Positions 35,244 to 43,457 of a DNA stretch of 64,000 nt are shown here, piece after piece; the stretch's first letter is position 1; each line of letters opens with the position of its first letter. The notes below the pieces were generated by a model. It saw nothing but the letters and a program-made list of their open reading frames with translations, was not told where the DNA came from and did not search any database. This DNA comes from Chloroflexota bacterium (GTDB lineage: Bacteria > Chloroflexota > Anaerolineae > Aggregatilineales > UBA2796), in NCBI GenBank assembly GCA_021325095.1, contig JAJPHV010000079.1, positions 20,351-84,350 of the forward strand, given 5' to 3'. Both the position numbers and the translations under genes were made by a program.

Positions 35244-38200
35244 TCACCCCTGGCCGAGCTTTTCCGACGCGCTCTCCAAAAACTGCCTGCGGAACGTCTC
35301 GTCCGTAAACGTTCCGGCCATCTCGTCGAGCATGGCTTGCGCGGCGCGGCGTTGTGACTCAGCTTCTGCCTGGCGGCCCAAAGAGGACAACACGCTGGCG
35401 GCTTCCGCGCGCGCCTGCCAGACGAGCGGACGCAGGGTCATGGCCGCAGCGCCCGACTCGGCCTGGGCAAACAGTTCCAACGCGCGTTCCGATTGGCCGC
35501 GTGCCGCGTAAACCCGCCCTTCGACCAGATCGATCTCCGGGTAGAAGTGTTTCATTGAGCGCTGTGCTGCATACTGGCGTGCGTCGTCCACATGCTGCGC
35601 AGCCACGTCCAGGTCGTTCTGGGCGAGGGCCACATAAGCCAGCCCGATCAGAAACTTCGGGCGGTTCAGCAGGCCTTGCGGCGTCGTCCTTGCGATACCG
35701 CGCTGAAACAAGTCATAGGCAGCGGATACGTTTCCGTTGGCGAGCCTGCAATAACCAATATCGGCCCAGGTCAGCCCACCTGCAACATATCCCATCGGCC
35801 CTTCCATCATCGCCAGGGCCTGGGTGTGATACTGGTCAGCCCGCTCGGTAAACATCGGGCTGATGTCCCGGTAGACAGCGCCCAGCGCACCCAGCGCATA
35901 GATTTCCAGGAAGGGCAGGCCCACTATATGTCCAAGTTGTTGTGCCCGTTCCAGATGGTGGATGGCCTGCTCGTACTCTCCCTGCCAGCGGGCGATGATG
36001 CCCAGCATCAGGGCCGCGCTGGATTCCACGTAGAGCTGGCCGATTTTCTGAGCGATGGCCTGCCCTTCCTGCACGGCCCTGCGCGCGGCTGCCAGGTCTC
36101 CGCTTCGCATGTGGTTTACGACGCGCACAAAGGTCAGCAGTTCAGCCTTGTGGCCGAGGTGGCCTGTCGCCTCGATGGCCCGGGCCGCTTCCTCTGCTAC
36201 GGATTCGGCTTCGTCGAAGCGTGTCATGCCCGTCAGCATCAGCGCCGTGTGAGTCAGCCCGAAGACGATCTGGGCCTGGATGTTCAATTCCTTGCCGACC
36301 TGGGCAGCTTCATCCATATACTGGAAACCGGTATCGAAATCGCCGACGAAATTGTAGACCGCGCAGCGGATGGTAAACATCTCGGCCAACCCGGCTTTGT
36401 CCTGGTATTGGCGGGCCAGTTGTTCGGCACGCAGCAGCGGCGCTTCCATCTGATCAAGGCGGCCCTGAAACATCTGCAAACGAGCCAGTTTGTTCAATGC
36501 CGAAACCTGGATCGGGATGTCGGCGTGGGCCTCCCCATACTGCAACATCGTCTGATAGGTTTCGATGGCCGCCGGGATGTCCCCTGAAAACAGCCGTGTT
36601 TGCGCCAGACCTTCGTAGACTTGCTGCCGCAGGCGGGCGTCGTCCGTCGTCTGCAAGATATCCAACGCCTGCGTATAGTAGCCGAGGGCCTCCTTTACGG
36701 AGAAAGCGCGTGCAGCCCGGTTGGCGGCTTCCAGCAGATGCGGCAGGCTGCGGACGGGTTCGTGCGCTTCCAGATAGTGCCATGCGATCTCACCGGCACG
36801 CTCTGAATCCATGCGTTCCAGGCATTCGGCCACGCGCCTGTGCAGTTCGCGTCTGCGGCTCAGGAGCAGCGAGCTGTAGGCAGTTTCCTGGACGAGCACG
36901 TGCTTAAAGGCATAAGCGCGGCTTGGCATACGGCTTTTCTCACGCACCAGTTCGCGGTGTTGCAGTGTACCCAACGCATTATCCAGCGTTTGCGACGCCT
37001 CAGAAATATCGGCCAGCACAGTGTAGTCGAACTCGCGGCCAATTACGGAGGCAGTCTGTGCCGTCCGCTTTACATCCTCGTCGAGCCGATCCAGGCGTGC
37101 GGTAATCACCGCCGCCAGGTTATCGGGGACGGCCAGGTGTGCGATCTCGCGTGTGGCGCGCCAATGCCCGTCTTCCCGCACCACCAGACCCGCATCCAGC
37201 AAGGAACGAATGACTTCCTCGACAAAGAACGGGTTGCCTTCGGCTTTGGTCAGGATCAGGGCACGCACGCTTTCCGGCAAATCCTCGATCTCAAGCAGGT
37301 TGGCGACCAGTTCCCGCGACTGTGCCTCGCCCAGCGGTTGCAGGGCCACCGGGGTGTAACGGTGGGCGAAGTCACGGGAGGCCGTCTCGTGAATGCGCCA
37401 GGAGGGTTCGTTGCGGCGCGGGCGGAACAGCATCAGGATGAGCAGCGCGGACTGCTCAGTCAGCGGCATCAAGGCTTCAATCAGGTCGAGCGAGGTCGGG
37501 TCGGCCCAGTGCAAATCCTCAAACACGAGCACTGTAGGCTGTTGCGCGGCCAGGAGCCTGATCCATTCCCCGACAGCCTGAAATATCTTTCCACGCAACT
37601 GTGGTGGTTCCAGGTAGCGCACGCGCTGGCTGTCATCACCTATCGGCTCGACTCCGAGCAGGGTGGCGATGAAAGGAGCGGCTTCTGAGACGCGCTCGCC
37701 CATCACTTCGGAAATGGCTGTTTTGAGCCGGTCATACTTTTCCGTATTATCATTCAGCACGCGCAATCCAAAGAAGGCGGACAGCATATCGACGAAAGGG
37801 GCGTAGGGCGTGGCCGTCTCATAGGACAGGGAGCGGCCTTCCAGCCAGCGAATGGGAGGGTGGCTATTGATCCCGTCCAGCGAAGTTTTGCGCACCTCGG
37901 CGACCAGGCGCGACTTGCCCAACCCGGCCTCGCCCATCACCGATACCATCTGCCCGCGCCCCTGAGAGACTTCGGCCAGGGCTGCCATCAAGGTCTGCTT
38001 TTCCTGCTCGCGCCCGACGAGCGGCGATGACAGCCCTTCGATGCCACGCGCCTGGATGGCTCCGGTGCGTTCGCTGATGACGCGGTAAACCTGGACTGGC
38101 TCCGACTTACCCTTGACGGTGATCTGGCCGCGATCCTCGCATTCAAAAAAAGGGGCGGCCAGCCGGTAGGTGTTATCCGCAATCAGCACCGTGCCCGGCT

Positions 38201-38879
38201 CCGCCGCCGACTGCATTCGGGCCGCCAGGTTGACGGCATCGCCCATCGCCGTGTATTCATACTTGAGGTCGCTGCCCACCGCCCCGACGACGACCATGCC
38301 CGTGTTCATGCCCACCCGCACCGCAAATTCGATGCCATAGGTGCGCCGCACTTCCTCCGCATACGCGCGGGCTGCCGCCAGCAGATCAAGCGCGGCCCGG
38401 ATGGCGCGTACCGGATCGTCTTCGTGGGCAACAGGCGCACCAAAGAAGGCCAGCAGCGCGTCGCCCATCAACCGGGCAATTGTGCCCTCGTAACGGTGAA
38501 TGGCCGGTGACAGGCGCTCGAAGGCCCGGTTCATGATGGCCGTCCATTCTTCCGGGTCCATCTGCTCGGCCAGCGCAGTTGAGCCAACCACGTCGGCGAA
38601 AAGGGTCGTGACCAGTTTGCGCTCGCCTTCGACGTGCGCCGCACGCATTTTGTCGGCGAGTGGTGCAGGGGTGGTTGCTGCCAGCTTCGCCTGCCGATCC
38701 TCATCGATGGGTGTGCTGGTCGCTACCGGCTGGCCGCAGTTCATACAGAACCGCGCGGCGGGCGGGAGCGCCGTCCCGCAGTTCGTACAGGCGCGAGCCA
38801 GCTTCGTACCGCAGTTCATGCAGAAGACGGCTTCGGCAGGATTCTGGTGCTGGCAGTTGGGGCAGCGCTGTTGGGACAT
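35244..38879 (-). CDS. Class III adenylate cyclase with zinc ribbons, AAA ATPase and TPR repeats
   Basis: This 1211-residue protein starts with two zinc ribbons (CPNCQHQNP..CMNCG, CTNCGTAL..CMNCG). A cyclase catalytic domain follows (residues about 90-265; TTLFADVVGSTALAEQ, RLMGDALLAFFGAP, VGMNTGMVVVGAVGS, YTAMGDAVNLAARMQ). The NTPase has Walker A GEAGLGKSRLVAEV and VLVFEDLHWADPTSLDLIEAL (residues about 285-620). The C-terminal half (about 700-1200) is helical TPR-like repeats. Both metal-binding Asp of the cyclase are present, so cAMP production is plausible. Such proteins are abundant in Chloroflexota. Its stop is 17 bases from the end of the cNMP-binding kinase gene, linking a maker and a reader of cyclic nucleotide. 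Confidence 0.92.
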   Translation of the reverse strand: MSQQRCPNCQHQNPAEAVFCMNCGTKLARACTNCGTALPPAARFCMNCGQPVATSTPIDEDRQAKLAATTPAPLADKMRAAHVEGERKLVTTLFADVVGSTALAEQMDPEEWTAIMNRAFERLSPAIHRYEGTIARLMGDALLAFFGAPVAHEDDPVRAIRAALDLLAAARAYAEEVRRTYGIEFAVRVGMNTGMVVVGAVGSDLKYEYTAMGDAVNLAARMQSAAEPGTVLIADNTYRLAAPFFECEDRGQITVKGKSEPVQVYRVISERTGAIQARGIEGLSSPLVGREQEKQTLMAALAEVSQGRGQMVSVMGEAGLGKSRLVAEVRKTSLDGINSHPPIRWLEGRSLSYETATPYAPFVDMLSAFFGLRVLNDNTEKYDRLKTAISEVMGERVSEAAPFIATLLGVEPIGDDSQRVRYLEPPQLRGKIFQAVGEWIRLLAAQQPTVLVFEDLHWADPTSLDLIEALMPLTEQSALLILMLFRPRRNEPSWRIHETASRDFAHRYTPVALQPLGEAQSRELVANLLEIEDLPESVRALILTKAEGNPFFVEEVIRSLLDAGLVVREDGHWRATREIAHLAVPDNLAAVITARLDRLDEDVKRTAQTASVIGREFDYTVLADISEASQTLDNALGTLQHRELVREKSRMPSRAYAFKHVLVQETAYSSLLLSRRRELHRRVAECLERMDSERAGEIAWHYLEAHEPVRSLPHLLEAANRAARAFSVKEALGYYTQALDILQTTDDARLRQQVYEGLAQTRLFSGDIPAAIETYQTMLQYGEAHADIPIQVSALNKLARLQMFQGRLDQMEAPLLRAEQLARQYQDKAGLAEMFTIRCAVYNFVGDFDTGFQYMDEAAQVGKELNIQAQIVFGLTHTALMLTGMTRFDEAESVAEEAARAIEATGHLGHKAELLTFVRVVNHMRSGDLAAARRAVQEGQAIAQKIGQLYVESSAALMLGIIARWQGEYEQAIHHLERAQQLGHIVGLPFLEIYALGALGAVYRDISPMFTERADQYHTQALAMMEGPMGYVAGGLTWADIGYCRLANGNVSAAYDLFQRGIARTTPQGLLNRPKFLIGLAYVALAQNDLDVAAQHVDDARQYAAQRSMKHFYPEIDLVEGRVYAARGQSERALELFAQAESGAAAMTLRPLVWQARAEAASVLSSLGRQAEAESQRRAAQAMLDEMAGTFTDETFRRQFLESASEKLGQG

Positions 38880-38938
38880 CTTTCCATCCTCAGTTTGAAC
38901 GACATTGGATTACGCTAAAGTGACACAGGATAAATTGA

Positions 38939-38950
38939 CGGGTTAACCCG
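38939..38950. promoter_or_regulatory. Twelve-base palindrome upstream of the cyclase gene
   Basis: CGGGTTAACCCG is perfectly symmetric, 59 bases before the cyclase start. It is an operator candidate only. Nothing else is recognised in 38880-39146. Confidence 0.3.
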
Positions 38951-39146
38951 GCTATACGAGTCCTACGAACTTCGCACGGGTAACGGTTTCATTGCCAGCG
39001 CATCTTCGCACGAGCGCGCAAACAGCCTATCCTGTTGTTCTGGCTGATGGTGCTAAGGTGCTATTCTGCATAGATCAGGCGCAATTGGCAAGCGGGGAGA
39101 AGGGAAGCCGCCAGGGGCCAGACCCGGGCGCTTCCCCCTGGTTGTG

Positions 39147-40667
39147 TTAGACGAGGCCGGGAAAGAAGTCTGTCTTAATGTGATCGCGCCGGATGCGCAG
39201 GGCCAGCAAGGTCTGCTCAAAGGCCGTCACCATTGCGTTGGGGCCGGACAGGTAATAGAGGCAATCACGATAGTACGGAACCTGAGACATGATGAATGGC
39301 CCGGTGACGCGGCCGATGACGCCCTGCCAGCCAGATGGGACTCGTTCCACATCGGTCAGCGTGTAAATGGTCTTGATGCCCAATTCGCGCCGTGCCCTTT
39401 CGAAGACATCCCGGTAGACGATTTCGCTGACTGTTCGGTTCGCATAGATGAGTGTGATCGGCCTCTTTTGTCGCGTATCCAGCAGATACTGGATCATGCT
39501 GCGGAAGGGCGTAATGCCGATGCCGCCCGCAATAAACACAAGGCGCTGCCGGGGGTCTTCGGGCAAGGTGAAATCTCCGGCCAGTTGCGCAGCCACAATT
39601 TCACTGTCCTCGTCCATCGCCAGCATCGAACGCTTGTAGGAACTCGAATGCGGATAGAACTTTACCCCGATCCGCAACTCTGGCTCGGTAGGTGACGAGG
39701 CCAGCGTGAAGTAGCGGCGGTTGCCTCTGCTGTCTGGCTGATCGTGGCCTAACGTCCATTCCATGTATTGGCCGGGCGCAAAGGACAATTTCCGGTTCGG
39801 CGTAAAGATGAAGTCGTAAATGTCTGGCGCGAGCTGAATCTTCTCCTTGAGCCGAAGAACGAGCTTTGTCTTCGGGCTGACCAGATAGGAAAACACATTG
39901 CCGACCAGGATCGATAGCTCCGGCGTGGCGTAGAACGGCCCGAGGTGAACCTGCGGAGAAAACAGCAAGCCGACGATGGCGCCGTAGATAATTTGCAGAT
40001 TTCGGGTCGGCGGCGTCGTCAGCGGCTCAGTCAGGATCACGGCGGCGAAAAACAGCCAGGGCGACAGGAGGACGATCTGCTGCAAGACGCCGAGGACATT
40101 GCCCCCATTCACGAGCGAGAGGAGCAGGCTCGCCAGCAGAGACACGGTCAGGAAACTGATCACCATCGAGAACCGCCGCGTCTTTCGCACGATGAGCACC
40201 GCGCCAACTGCCACGAAGGGCAGCATCGGCGCGCTGCCCACCCACCAACTGGCCGTCTGGTTGATGGTCAGCGCCGTGAGCGCAACAGCAAAGGCCACCG
40301 GGTTAAAGAGGTGCTTTCCCCGGATGGCAACGATGTACTTAGAAGCCATCGACCAGACGGCGGCCCACGTCAAGAACCATAGATCGTGCGTGGAACGGGC
40401 CGGGTCGATGATCAGAGCCAGAATGAGCGCTGAAATGTAGACCGATTCGACGTTGGCAGGCACACGGAACGTTCTGGCAAAAATGCCGTTGGCGATCCAG
40501 CACACGGCCAGCAAAAACAGAGTCGATACCACCAGCGTAGCCGGGTCGAAGGCCAGGACGTGCCAAACGCTCAGGGCTGTCGCCACCCCCGCCAGAAAGA
40601 TCAGGTAGTACAGCACCAGGCGGTACATCGTGATGGCATTGAGCCTGTTGTCGATCAACCGAAGCAT
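39147..40667 (-). CDS. RnfD/NqrB-like membrane protein fused to NAD(P)H-flavin oxidoreductase domain
   Basis: This 506-residue protein's N-terminal half (about 1-270) holds eight or so membrane helices. SKYIVAIRGKHLFNPVAFAVA matches the RnfD/NqrB core, including the region that carries covalent FMN in relatives, though no S-T-A-T-type attachment Thr is obvious. The C-terminal half (about 275-506) is a ferredoxin-reductase-type domain: FAPGQYMEWTLGH, RRYFTLASSPTEPELRIGVK (flavin), and VFIAGGIGITPFRSMIQYLL (nucleotide). It would move electrons between a cytoplasmic pyridine nucleotide and a membrane or external flavin. It overlaps apbE by 13 bases and forms an operon with the FMN-binding gene. 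Confidence 0.85.
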   Translation of the reverse strand: MLRLIDNRLNAITMYRLVLYYLIFLAGVATALSVWHVLAFDPATLVVSTLFLLAVCWIANGIFARTFRVPANVESVYISALILALIIDPARSTHDLWFLTWAAVWSMASKYIVAIRGKHLFNPVAFAVALTALTINQTASWWVGSAPMLPFVAVGAVLIVRKTRRFSMVISFLTVSLLASLLLSLVNGGNVLGVLQQIVLLSPWLFFAAVILTEPLTTPPTRNLQIIYGAIVGLLFSPQVHLGPFYATPELSILVGNVFSYLVSPKTKLVLRLKEKIQLAPDIYDFIFTPNRKLSFAPGQYMEWTLGHDQPDSRGNRRYFTLASSPTEPELRIGVKFYPHSSSYKRSMLAMDEDSEIVAAQLAGDFTLPEDPRQRLVFIAGGIGITPFRSMIQYLLDTRQKRPITLIYANRTVSEIVYRDVFERARRELGIKTIYTLTDVERVPSGWQGVIGRVTGPFIMSQVPYYRDCLYYLSGPNAMVTAFEQTLLALRIRRDHIKTDFFPGLV

Positions 40668-41407
40668 AGAGTGGTAAACCTCTCAAAGCCGCTGGTCAAG
40701 GTGGCCTCGCCAGTATTGTCGATCAGGTACCCTTCAAAGCCGTCTAACTGTTCGATGAAATGGATGCCGGTTCTGCCCATCGCAAAGGCAGCGGTGGCAA
40801 AGCGATCTGCTTCGTAGATATTTGGGCCGATCACCGTCAGGCTGACCACATCCGTCACCAGCTGGGCGCGGCGTCTGGGGTCGTAGATGTGTTGCCCCCG
40901 GATGTACGTTCCCGAAGTGGCAACGCCCAGATCGGAAATGGACAGCACCTTTACAATTTGCTCGAATACGAACGGGTTACGGATGCCAATGCGCCAGGGC
41001 TGGCCGTGCGCGTTGTGCCCGTCGGCCTGAATGTCACCCCCCGCTTCTACATAGAAATTCCGGAAGCCTTTGTCACGCAGGAGCGCCGCCGCATTATGGA
41101 TCGCCCAGCCTTTCACAATCCCGGAGGGGTCATACTTGCCGTCGTAGGCAATGTCAAAGTAGCCATCCGTCTCCTGTCTGGTTTGCTCCGCCAGCGCAAA
41201 GATCAACTGCATGTCCGGGCTGGCTTGTTCCAATGCCAGCCGCCGCTGGTTGATCAGGCTGATTTCGCTGGTGTCTTTGTAGGTGCTGAACTTTTCGTCA
41301 ACGTAGGCGAAATAAGCAAAGACTTCGTCGATGTCCGTGTCCACCGCCACAGCGTCAACCACTTCAACGGTGATGGGCATTCCCATCAGAAGCCGGGTCT
41401 GTTTCAC
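40655..41407 (-). CDS. apbE: FAD:protein FMN transferase
   Basis: This 250-residue flavin transferase attaches FMN to a Thr of exported or membrane proteins. Conserved ApbE segments are LLMGMPITVEVV near the start, YDPSGIVKGWAIHNAAALL, FYVEAGGDIQADG, GVATSGTYIRG and the late FATAAFAMGRTG with its metal-binding region. The GTG start has GAGG six bases before. No lipobox or clear signal peptide is present, so it may act from the cytoplasmic side or be exported by other means. Its obvious substrate is the neighbouring FMN-binding protein with a SGATLTS acceptor. Confidence 0.92.
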   Translation of the reverse strand: MKQTRLLMGMPITVEVVDAVAVDTDIDEVFAYFAYVDEKFSTYKDTSEISLINQRRLALEQASPDMQLIFALAEQTRQETDGYFDIAYDGKYDPSGIVKGWAIHNAAALLRDKGFRNFYVEAGGDIQADGHNAHGQPWRIGIRNPFVFEQIVKVLSISDLGVATSGTYIRGQHIYDPRRRAQLVTDVVSLTVIGPNIYEADRFATAAFAMGRTGIHFIEQLDGFEGYLIDNTGEATLTSGFERFTTLCFG

Positions 41408-41419
41408 GGCAGCCTCGCA

Positions 41420-42013
41420 TCAGAATTTGGCCTGGTCCAGGGCCGATTGCAGCGACTGGATGAACGCCTCGCTCGTCAGCGTGGCTCCCGAAATGATGTC
41501 TACCTGTGCATTCTGGGCCTGGATGGCTTCTCTGCGGAGCGCTGGCACAGCCCTTGAGTTGATACGTGCCGAGGTACGTCTATCCTGCGGATACTCCAGG
41601 AACTGCACGTCCATAATTCTGCCGTCCTGGATGATGGCCCTCACCTGGACGCCGCCGTAGAACGCATCGGCCAGCACGCCGGTGTACTGCCCATCCTGAT
41701 AGCCGCTTTGGGGCATCGTGGGCGATGGCACAACGGTGGGCAACGCCGGAATGCTGGTCGGCGGTGTGGTCGCGGTTGCCACTGACTGTAGGGCGGGAGA
41801 TGGCGCAATCGCAGTCGGGGAGGCCAAAGATTGGGTACTGATCTCGTCCCGTTCGGAAGAAAGCGTAGGGACAGCAGCGACTGGCCCATCGTTTTCGCTC
41901 GTCCGGTCATGAATGGAATAAGCGGCAAAAGTCAGGATGACAAAGGCCGACACCGCAAACTGCTTCACAAGCTGGACAAAGTTGGCTCTCCGGCTGCGTT
42001 GTTCTCTGGACAT
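41420..42013 (-). CDS. Membrane-anchored FMN-binding protein (RnfG/NqrC-like domain)
   Basis: This 197-residue protein has one N-terminal membrane helix (FAVSAFVILTFAAYS), a long Pro/Thr/Ser/Ala linker, and a C-terminal FMN-binding domain. DGQYTGVLADAFYGGVQVRA is the family start and DIISGATLTSEAFIQSLQ holds the Thr to which ApbE would link FMN. The frame opens at 42040 with TTG, but ATG at 42013 has AGGAA seven bases before and is preferred. It is the first gene of the flavin operon (then apbE, then the RnfD/reductase fusion). The upstream operator at 42049-42114 matches that of htrA. Confidence 0.9.
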   Translation of the reverse strand: MSREQRSRRANFVQLVKQFAVSAFVILTFAAYSIHDRTSENDGPVAAVPTLSSERDEISTQSLASPTAIAPSPALQSVATATTPPTSIPALPTVVPSPTMPQSGYQDGQYTGVLADAFYGGVQVRAIIQDGRIMDVQFLEYPQDRRTSARINSRAVPALRREAIQAQNAQVDIISGATLTSEAFIQSLQSALDQAKF

Positions 42014-42048
42014 AAGCGGTTTCCTGTTCCAATTCGACAACGCTCCGA

Positions 42049-42114
42049 ATTGTAATGGAAAGCAGGTAGGGGTGAGTTAAATCGGCGTCAATTCAGCTTA
42101 AATTCATCTTAAAT
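42049..42114 (-). promoter_or_regulatory. Flavin-operon promoter with OmpR/PhoB-type four-half-site operator
   Basis: Read toward the operon the half-sites are ATTTAAG, ATTTAAG, ATTGACG and ATTTAAC, with starts spaced 11, 11 and 10. After 21 bases comes TACAAT (42054-42049). The start point would be near 42042, 29 bases before the chosen ATG. The layout is identical to the htrA promoter at 5631-5696, and again there is no proper -35 box. Confidence 0.6.
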
Positions 42115-42117
42115 CCT

Positions 42118-42400
42118 TGAGAAGAACATTCCACAGCCGTGCTGCCCATCGCGCTCACATGCAGCATCAGCGATGGATCGAGGATGGCGTTGACCGGGGC
42201 CAGGCTTCCTGCCCGGTAAAAGAGTTCCTCTGCCAGCAAGTGCCCGTGCCCCGTCCCAAACGGGTGGAGGAGGCCGCCGCGCCAACGCCTCTGCAATCAG
42301 ATCGGCGGCTTGTTTCATTGCTTCTGTGTTATGGCGCTCCGCTTCTGTCAGCAGCGCACGAACCCTGTCAAAACGAACCCTGCAAAATAAGCCATCATCA
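42118..42400 (-). pseudogene. Truncated, frameshifted SIS-domain sugar isomerase gene
   Basis: The reverse strand, starting in the TGATGATG overlap with the kinase stop, reads pieces of a phosphosugar-binding SIS protein in shifting frames. They are VRALLTEAERHNTEAMKQAA, then DLIAEALA, and in the next frame GGLLHPFGTGHGHLLAEELF, followed by LAPVNAILDPSLMLHVSAMG. There is a one-base slip near GCGCGGCGGCC. A short duplication (AGGGTTCG repeated) near the start breaks the first codons as well. Homology ends about residue 95 of some 240, just before the flavin-operon operator. It was probably co-transcribed with the kinase as part of amino-sugar use. Confidence 0.75.
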
Positions 42401-43417
42401 ACTTTCCGCGTTTCCTTCCGCCTCTTTGGAAAATGCCAGCTTCGGCATCGTTGTTTCAATCCGCTTCACAAGGTCATCGTCGAGCGATATACCAGCCGCA
42501 CGCAGTGCCAGGAACAGCGCACCGACAGCCGAACTGTACCTGGCTTTTTGCACGCGGCTGGCAGGCGAACCTGCGTGGAGGGTTTCCTGTAACGGGCCGA
42601 TCACCAGGTCGGCAGCCTGGAACACGCCGCCGCTCAGGTAAACGTTCATACCGGTTTCTGTCTGTTCCAGCCGCCCGATGACGGCCAGGGCCATGAGAGC
42701 AAGTGCCTGTCCCGCCCCCGCCAGCAGGCCAATACAGACCGCATCGCCTTGCTTTGCCCCTTCAGTCACGATTCGTGCCAGCCCGGCAATGCGTGGGCGG
42801 CTCACCGCTGGCGTATAGATGGCATCTCGAACGTCTGCAAAAGTTGAGCGGTGAAAATAGTGCGGGATGGCCTGCACGAGCGTTGTTGCCTGGCCCCGCC
42901 CATCAACGGCGTGGCTGGCGGCTTGCAGTGCCCGACGCCCCAGGTCATAGGCGCTGCCTTCGTCGCCGATCAGGTATCCCCACCCCCCGGCGCGTGCCTC
43001 GCGCTCGTCGTCCAGCCGCCCGTAGGCCACCGACCCCGTACCGGCCACGACCACCACGCCCGCTTTGGCGACGCTACCTCCGGCCAGCGCCGTCACCATG
43101 TCGTCAGAGGCCATGACCTGCGCCTTGGGGAGACTGTGCAAGACGATCTGCCGCGCAAACTCTGCCGCGCCCGTCATCCCCAGGCAGGCGTATCTGACCT
43201 GTGTCGCGTCGCAATCCGCATTGTGCAGCGCGAGCGTGATAGCCTGGTTCAGAGCGTTTTCCAGCCGCTGGCGGCCTCCTGGTTCGTGGATGTGATTCGC
43301 TGGCCCGGCCAGACCTGTTCCGAGGATTTCACCGTCCGGGGCGGCAATCATTGCCAGGGTGCTCGACTGCCCGCCATCCACGCCGAGCACAACAAAAGTG
43401 CGATGCCGATTCCCCAA
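42398..43417 (-). CDS. BadF/BcrA-type ATPase, probable N-acetylglucosamine-type kinase
   Basis: This 339-residue protein of the ASKHA fold has phosphate loop FVVLGVDGGQSSTLAMIA. AGPANHIHEPGG, LGMTGAAEFA and MASDDMVTALAGG follow, then VVVAGTGSVAYGRL, GGWGYLIGDEGSAYDLGRRA and the late YLSGGVFQAA. This combination is typical of N-acetylglucosamine kinases in bacteria rather than the 2-hydroxyacyl-CoA dehydratase activators, which carry Fe-S cysteines that are absent here. TTG start with AAGGAA six bases before. The broken SIS isomerase gene directly follows, so amino-sugar salvage is the likely setting. Confidence 0.83.
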   Translation of the reverse strand: MGNRHRTFVVLGVDGGQSSTLAMIAAPDGEILGTGLAGPANHIHEPGGRQRLENALNQAITLALHNADCDATQVRYACLGMTGAAEFARQIVLHSLPKAQVMASDDMVTALAGGSVAKAGVVVVAGTGSVAYGRLDDEREARAGGWGYLIGDEGSAYDLGRRALQAASHAVDGRGQATTLVQAIPHYFHRSTFADVRDAIYTPAVSRPRIAGLARIVTEGAKQGDAVCIGLLAGAGQALALMALAVIGRLEQTETGMNVYLSGGVFQAADLVIGPLQETLHAGSPASRVQKARYSSAVGALFLALRAAGISLDDDLVKRIETTMPKLAFSKEAEGNAES

Positions 43418-43457
43418 TGTCTTTCCTTCCTGGTGCGCTTCCAGTATATTCTACGCG

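Noticed and set aside
35227..35260. Possible half repeat (CCTCACCCC) at the cyclase stop codon
   Set aside because: The match is limited to nine bases and the complementary arm is absent, so chance cannot be excluded.
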